Shown: positions 59,930-64,000 of the stretch, piece by piece
Layout of the letters: each line of letters opens with the position of its first letter
Position numbering within the stretch: the first letter of the stretch is position 1
From: Labia minor
Lineage: Eukaryota > Arthropoda > Insecta > Dermaptera > Spongiphoridae
DNA: 64,000 bases
Assembly: GCA_963082975.1 (NCBI GenBank)
Contig: OY720345.1
Coordinates: 5,978,491 to 6,042,490, forward strand
Direction: 5' to 3'
Program-made: the position numbers and the translations under genes
Notes under the pieces: model-generated
Database searches by the model: none
Seen by the model: only the letters and a program-made list of their open reading frames with translations
Told to the model about the DNA's origin: nothing

Positions 59930-60695
59930 TGTTTCGTCGAAAACTAGTCCTTAAGCCTAATTCTCGTGCTTCAGTTTTAAACCCTTTTTTTTGTTTACTG
60001 TAAAATAAATGTTTGGAGAAGGATTAGATATGAATAGGTATTATTAAATAATTATACTCAATTTGGGGTGTATATTGAAGAATTTATTAGCCCCAAGAAG
60101 GGAGAAAACCTTAGTATAACTAAGGAAAAAACTCCCTGAAGATTATTCCGTTGATGAAAGCTATATGCATACGTAAAGGAGTGTGTTTGTTATAAATGTT
60201 AATTGTATATAGTAATGATCAAGAGGTTTGATATATGATAATAGCCAATAGGCCTGATATAAATTCATTGAATGATCGTTCGTAATGGCGTCACAGTAAG
60301 TTGAGCCAGCGTTGAGCGAATCATTCGTATATATATATTAAATAAATACCTTTCGATTTGGAATATGTTATATTATAATACATTACGATTATACAATCCT
60401 GATGTACATGTTGAAATGTGAATATTGAAGAAAGAATAATTAATCCAATTCGTTGTGTAGAGAAACGTGTTGTCTTTTAGCTGTTGTCTTGCCGGCCAAC
60501 CTCAAGCATGCATCCAATATGTCTCCCAGCCCATCCACGCCAAGCTAATTTCCATCCCTCTCAGCATATACGAATCATAGCGAGCCTATCCGAACCAACC
60601 CGAACCCTCAACAGTTACCTTAGTCTCATAATTCAAAAAACGTAGAATAATATTAATAGAAAATTATTAAGTGAAATTTAGATTTTGCTTAAACA
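59930..60695 (-). repeat. 5' LTR of the BEL/Pao element
   Basis: 766 bp partner of 55181-55946; followed by GATAT at 60696-60700. Confidence 0.9.
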
Positions 60696-60700
60696 GATAT

Positions 60701-62285
60701 AAAAGAATAAAAAGATTGGAAAATGGAAGACAAAGACATAAGTAATGAACAAATAATATAAATTTAAAAAAATTTTATAAAATAACGTTGTTCTCTTGGA
60801 CTAAATAGAATGTTACTTGTTAATGAAGTGTTTTAGAGTGTGGTATGAAAGTATATATACATATATAAATTATAGTTCTATAAAGGAAATTAATTGCATG
60901 GCACTAAACCTATAAAATAAAATATTTTTAAAATGAAAATCTATCCTGAAATCAATAATTATGCTTCAGAATCAGTTGAAAAACAATTAATCGGAGAAAT
61001 ACAAAAGGAGTTAGTTACTTGCAAATAGAATAAAACAAAAAATGATTATAATTAAATAATTGATATTATTGAAGTAATGTTTTTAAATTATAATTATTAT
61101 ATTAATTAATAATTTATCTTTTTATGTTATAAATTATTTTCAAAATGAAAACCAACTCAATATTTATCCGTCAGATGGCGTGAATGAAAATTCAAATTTT
61201 AAAGCAATTATTCGTTAATTACATTAAAATTAATTAATTATAATTCAATTATAGTTCTTCTATACCTTCTAGGGATTCATTGAAATAAGTATAAAAATTT
61301 TTAAAAGTCTAGTTCGATTTAAAGTTGAAGAAAATCGATTTCACTTTGTCATAAGAGCGAACAGATAGACAGACAGACAGACAGTCATGAAGCGGAGTTG
61401 ATAAAAACGTTATAAAAAGAAAAATGGACTCGATGATCTTCTATGATAGGTAATATGATCTACGATCTAGAATAAAATTAAATTAAAATTTATAGACAAA
61501 GATCAAGGAAAGTGGGAGAATAAAAGACAGAAAGTAATTATAAAGACTAAATGATGATGGAGGGAGTTAAAAGAAAGCCCCTTAAAAATTAAATAAATTA
61601 TTAAACTTTGCAAGTTTCGACAAGATAATAAGCATTGGGACAAAATACACAATGACAATAAAATTTAATATTAATTTAATTTAATATTAACTTATTTGAT
61701 TATATATATTATTATTTATGTTATTTAAAATTAATTTATTATATTACTTAATTCATTTGATTAAAAACCTAAAAATTATATTTATTAAAAAAAAAAAATT
61801 TAAAAGAAACTTTATTTATTTACAATTATTGATTATATATAGAATTAGAGGAATTAAATTTTATTAAATTAAATTTAATTTTATTGAACATTTTTTTTAA
61901 AGATTTCAAATTTTAAATGTGTATGGGGTAGTTTTCAAAACTAAAAAAAAAAAAAATAAAACTTCGCCCAAATAGACAATCCTATTAAAATAATAATATT
62001 TCAAACTTTTTTATTTTTTCCCTAAACACATTCTTTCTTTCAAAACATTATATAAATTGTTTCTAAACTATTCTAAATATGATTATATGTTATGTACATA
62101 AATATATGATAATTTAGGAGATTTATAAAGTTAATGATTTTTAATTTACTAATTTTTATAAATTATATATTCTGGTGAGTAACCAATTTATACAAATAAT
62201 TCAATTTTAAATACATTTATTCATTTAAAATATAATTTTTATAATATTAATTTTAAAAAAATTTAAATTATTATTCTAGTTTAGA
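60701..62285. other. AT-rich intron sequence
   Basis: AT-rich with a GACA array (61368-61384) in an old repeat phrase resembling that at 26710. No exon seen. Confidence 0.55.
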
Positions 62286-62287
62286 TA

Positions 62288-62968
62288 GGGTAAAGCATAC
62301 AGTCGTTGGCCCCCTTTAGCAACTCCTAGCAGTCTTTAAAGCAGGGCTTCTTAAACTGTGGGTCGCGACCCCCCTGGGGGTTGCGAGACTACTGAAAAGG
62401 GGTCGCAAAGATCTGATATCATTATAAATAAAGATTTAAAATTATTAAATTATATATATGTAAAATGAATGGGTATATGTATTCTTTAATCCTTATTTTA
62501 TTTACATTGTAAAATAGTGCGATATTACATCTACATCTTCGGTTAATATATATTTCATTATATGGAGGAGGGGGTCGTTTAAAATTTCCTAAGCTTGAAG
62601 GGGGTCGCTATATAAAAAAGTTTAAGAAGCCCTGCTTTAAAGCATATCTGTGCAAATTACCGAACAATCTGTGTCAAATTAGGTTTGCAGAACATAAATA
62701 CTATGAATTTTTTTAATGTATGAATAAAAATGAAAATCATTTTCTTATGACATTTTCAATAAGCACGCAAAAATCCTAAATATACAGTTATTGGCCCCTG
62801 TGTTAGTTATTAGCCTAGGTATTCTATAGTGATTATATAACCATAGAATAAACGATTACTCAACCATAGTTAATAGCGCAATTTTTAAAATAAAAATCTC
62901 TTATTATTTGTGTTTTAGTGATAGGGGGCCTATGACTGCCTCGGGGCCAACGACTGTATACTTTACCC
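62288..62968. mobile_element. TA-flanked MITE, interrupted by a hAT MITE
   Basis: Ends GGGTAAAGCATACAGTCGTT and AACGACTGTATACTTTACCC, extended by GGCCCC/GGGGCC, form a 26-bp inverted repeat with one mismatch. TA flanks both sides (62286-62287, 62969-62970), as for Tc1/mariner-type transposition. An inner repeat of the motif (CAGTTATTGGCCCCTGTG, 62786-62803) is also present. Without the nested hAT insertion it is about 380 bp. No transposase. Confidence 0.82.
62342..62634. mobile_element. hAT MITE nested in the TA-flanked MITE
   Basis: Perfect 16-bp inverted repeats CAGGGCTTCTTAAACT / AGTTTAAGAAGCCCTG and a perfect 8-bp duplication CTTTAAAG (62334-62341, 62635-62642). Length 293 bp. GGGGGTCGC words near both ends. 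It must be younger than its host MITE. Confidence 0.92.
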
Positions 62969-63589
62969 TACTGAATGACTGAGACCAAACCCACGATTGT
63001 AGAACTATTATATAAAATATAAATATATAAAAAATAAAAAAATTATAAAATAACGTTTTTCTCATGGACTAAAAAGAATAAAATAATTTTTCTATAAGCC
63101 TGAAGAAGTTTATAATATAAAAAGAAACGAATATTTATTTTAACGTACTTGTATAAATTATATTATTATTTATTATATAATGAATTTTGAATTTTATATA
63201 TATTTTAGTTAATATACATACATAATTCTATTAATTATATATATATAGAATTTTTTTCATATTTTTAACGTAAATTTTTAAAATTTGAATACTAATAACA
63301 AATTTTTATTATAATGTCTAGAATGTTTAGAACAAAGGAATTAATATTAAAACTATTTGGAGAATTAAAAACAATATTCTTTTATGTGCTTATTTTATTT
63401 ATCAAAAGATTGCTTTGTCTTTTTTAATTTTAAATTTTGAGAGAGAGAGAGAGAGAGAGAGAGTTTGTTGTTCTTAATCTTCAGATAAAATTCAGATAAT
63501 TTTTGGAATTTTATTAACATCTATACTTAGAAAAAATAAATTTTAAATATAATATAGATATTATACACTAATTGGTGGATCCAGGGGTA

Positions 63590-63790
63590 GGGTGACCAAA
63601 CGTCCCGTTTTTCCGGGGTTGTCCCGTTTTTTGGTGCTCTTCCCCGGCGTCCCGAAAAAAGTCTTCGGGACAGCCTATTGTCCCCGTTTTTTAAACATTT
63701 AGGACATTTCGTACTTTTACTCAATTTGGTTCAAAAAAAAAAAAAAAGGTGAAATGTCCTGGTTTGGTGTTTTCAGGGGGTAAGTAAAGT
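63590..63790 (+). mobile_element. Possible hAT-type MITE with CCCG-rich palindromes
   Basis: GGGTGACCAAACGTCCCGTT followed by several CCGGG/CCCGG inverted words resembles a widespread animal hAT-derived repeat opening with GGTGACCA.ACGTCCCG. A matching right end is weak (AAATGTCCTGGTTTGGTG near 63752) and no duplication was identified. The short - strand frame through it is not a gene. Confidence 0.45.
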
Positions 63791-63906
63791 AATAATTTAA
63801 TATCTGTTTTTAATCATCATAATCATTATACTTTATTATTTGAAACATTTTCTTGAATGATAAATTAAAATATTATTTTTTCTTTTATTTTTTTGATTAT
63901 TTCCAG

Positions 63907-64000
63907 ATTTCGCATTCTGGTTTGGAATCGCTTGGAGATGATAGTCTGGCACCAATAAAGAATACCCTTGAAGTGCTCTCTTTAGTGTCTGGCCGATTAT
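63907..64000 (+). CDS. LRR protein, second coding exon (partial, runs off the window)
   Basis: After a good acceptor (TTGATTATTTCCAG) the phase-0 frame reads ISHSGLESLGDDSLAPI then KNTLEVLSLVSGRL. This joins directly onto the SLQ that ends the first exon to give L.IS.SGL..L...L..L...LEVLSL, a regular 24-25-residue LRR spacing. The phase match and repeat register across a 20-kb gap are the main reasons to link the two. The rest of the protein lies beyond the right edge. Confidence 0.8.
   Translation, partial: MSHSGLESLGDDSLAPIKNTLEVLSLVSGRL

Larger units (their letters stand above)
55181..60695 (-). mobile_element. BEL/Pao LTR retrotransposon, broken, very young
   Basis: Two 766-bp LTRs (55181-55946 and 59930-60695; TGTT..AACA) look identical and are flanked by the 5-bp duplication GATAT. 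The coding sense is the - strand. A TGG-starting primer-binding-site candidate lies just inside the right-hand (5') LTR, near 59913-59927. A G-rich polypurine tract lies just inside the left-hand (3') LTR, near 55948-55958. Pol fragments are visible in order: protease-like (about 58.0-58.2 kb), reverse transcriptase (about 57.3-57.8 kb) and integrase (about 56.4-57.0 kb). At about 5.5 kb it is shorter than typical members and carries many coding breaks (roughly half a dozen or more), so it is a fossil. LTR identity suggests insertion in the recent past. It lies antisense in the LRR intron and contains a palindrome (58368) and a 67-bp tandem array (59091). Confidence 0.88.
43781..63906 (+). other. 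Large first coding intron of the LRR gene, about 20.1 kb
   Basis: Donor GTGTGA at 43781 and acceptor TTTGATTATTTCCAG ending at 63906, both phase 0. The intron carries LINE, SINE, mariner, Tigger, hAT, Penelope-like and BEL/Pao insertions described separately. Stretches at 43790-44920, 45030-46490, 47350-48220, 50430-51720, 53620-55170, 60701-62280 and 62975-63590 are AT-rich with TA (45893-45938), AAT and GA (63440-63462) arrays and show no gene. Confidence 0.75.

Noticed and set aside
63527-63724. 65-codon - strand frame just before the second LRR exon
   Set aside because: Lies in a CCCG-rich MITE-like repeat; no relation to the LRR frame.

Overview
This looks like a very AT-rich (roughly 75-80% A+T by eye), gene-poor stretch of animal nuclear genome, most likely arthropod. 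That placement is an inference from the mix of elements: mariner transposases of several lineages, tRNA-headed SINEs, a non-LTR reverse transcriptase family, a Penelope-like element, a BEL/Pao element, many short hAT/Tc1-type elements, and a Helentron/DINE-like repeat. Nothing bacterial is present.

Host genes: only one gene can be built with confidence. It lies on the + strand at the right end. A GC-rich first coding exon (43481-43780) encodes a signal peptide and an LRRNT-type cysteine cluster. A second exon opens at 63907 and runs off the window, continuing the leucine-rich repeats in the same phase. The intron between them is about 20.1 kb and contains most of the right-hand transposons. 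A second candidate gene is a single 87-nt internal exon on the - strand at 16336-16422, product unrecognised. Unique, higher-complexity islands (3.4-3.7, 8.3-8.9, 21.3-21.5, 24.9-25.2, 28.9-29.0 and 39.8-40.8 kb) are candidate regulatory DNA or untranslated exons.

Mobile DNA, left to right: a tRNA-headed SINE with a perfect 12-bp target duplication (0.75-1.03 kb); a second SINE family (1.7, 10.7, 11.4, 32.0 and 44.9 kb); seven copies of a ~580-bp Helentron/DINE-like repeat (2.6, 23.5, 24.1, 25.5, 36.5, 37.8 and 41.0 kb); mariner remnants (7.3-8.3, 48.2-48.8, 49.9-50.4 kb); LINE fragments (19.5, 27.7-28.6, 33.4-34.1, 46.5 kb); Penelope-like pieces, one an inverted dimer (34.2 and 53.1 kb); a Tigger/pogo element (51.7-52.5 kb); several hAT MITEs with exact 8-bp duplications; a hAT MITE nested in a TA-flanked MITE (62.3-63.0 kb); and a piggyBac-like micro-MITE (39.0 kb).

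The most striking object lies inside a BEL/Pao LTR retrotransposon (55181-60695, sense on the - strand, LTRs that look identical). At 58368-58589 is a GC-rich 222-bp palindrome with 109 paired positions: 56 Watson-Crick, 51 that differ only by a transition, and 2 real mismatches. All 51 are G.T on the - strand (the element's RNA sense) and A.C on the + strand. Such one-way change is what A-to-I editing of a double-stranded hairpin in the element's RNA, followed by reverse transcription, would leave in DNA. Read that way about 77% of the adenosines in the stem (51 of 66) were converted, and the original arms would have been about 38% GC, like their surroundings. Read as C-to-T instead, the arms would have been about 86% GC, which is out of keeping with this genome.
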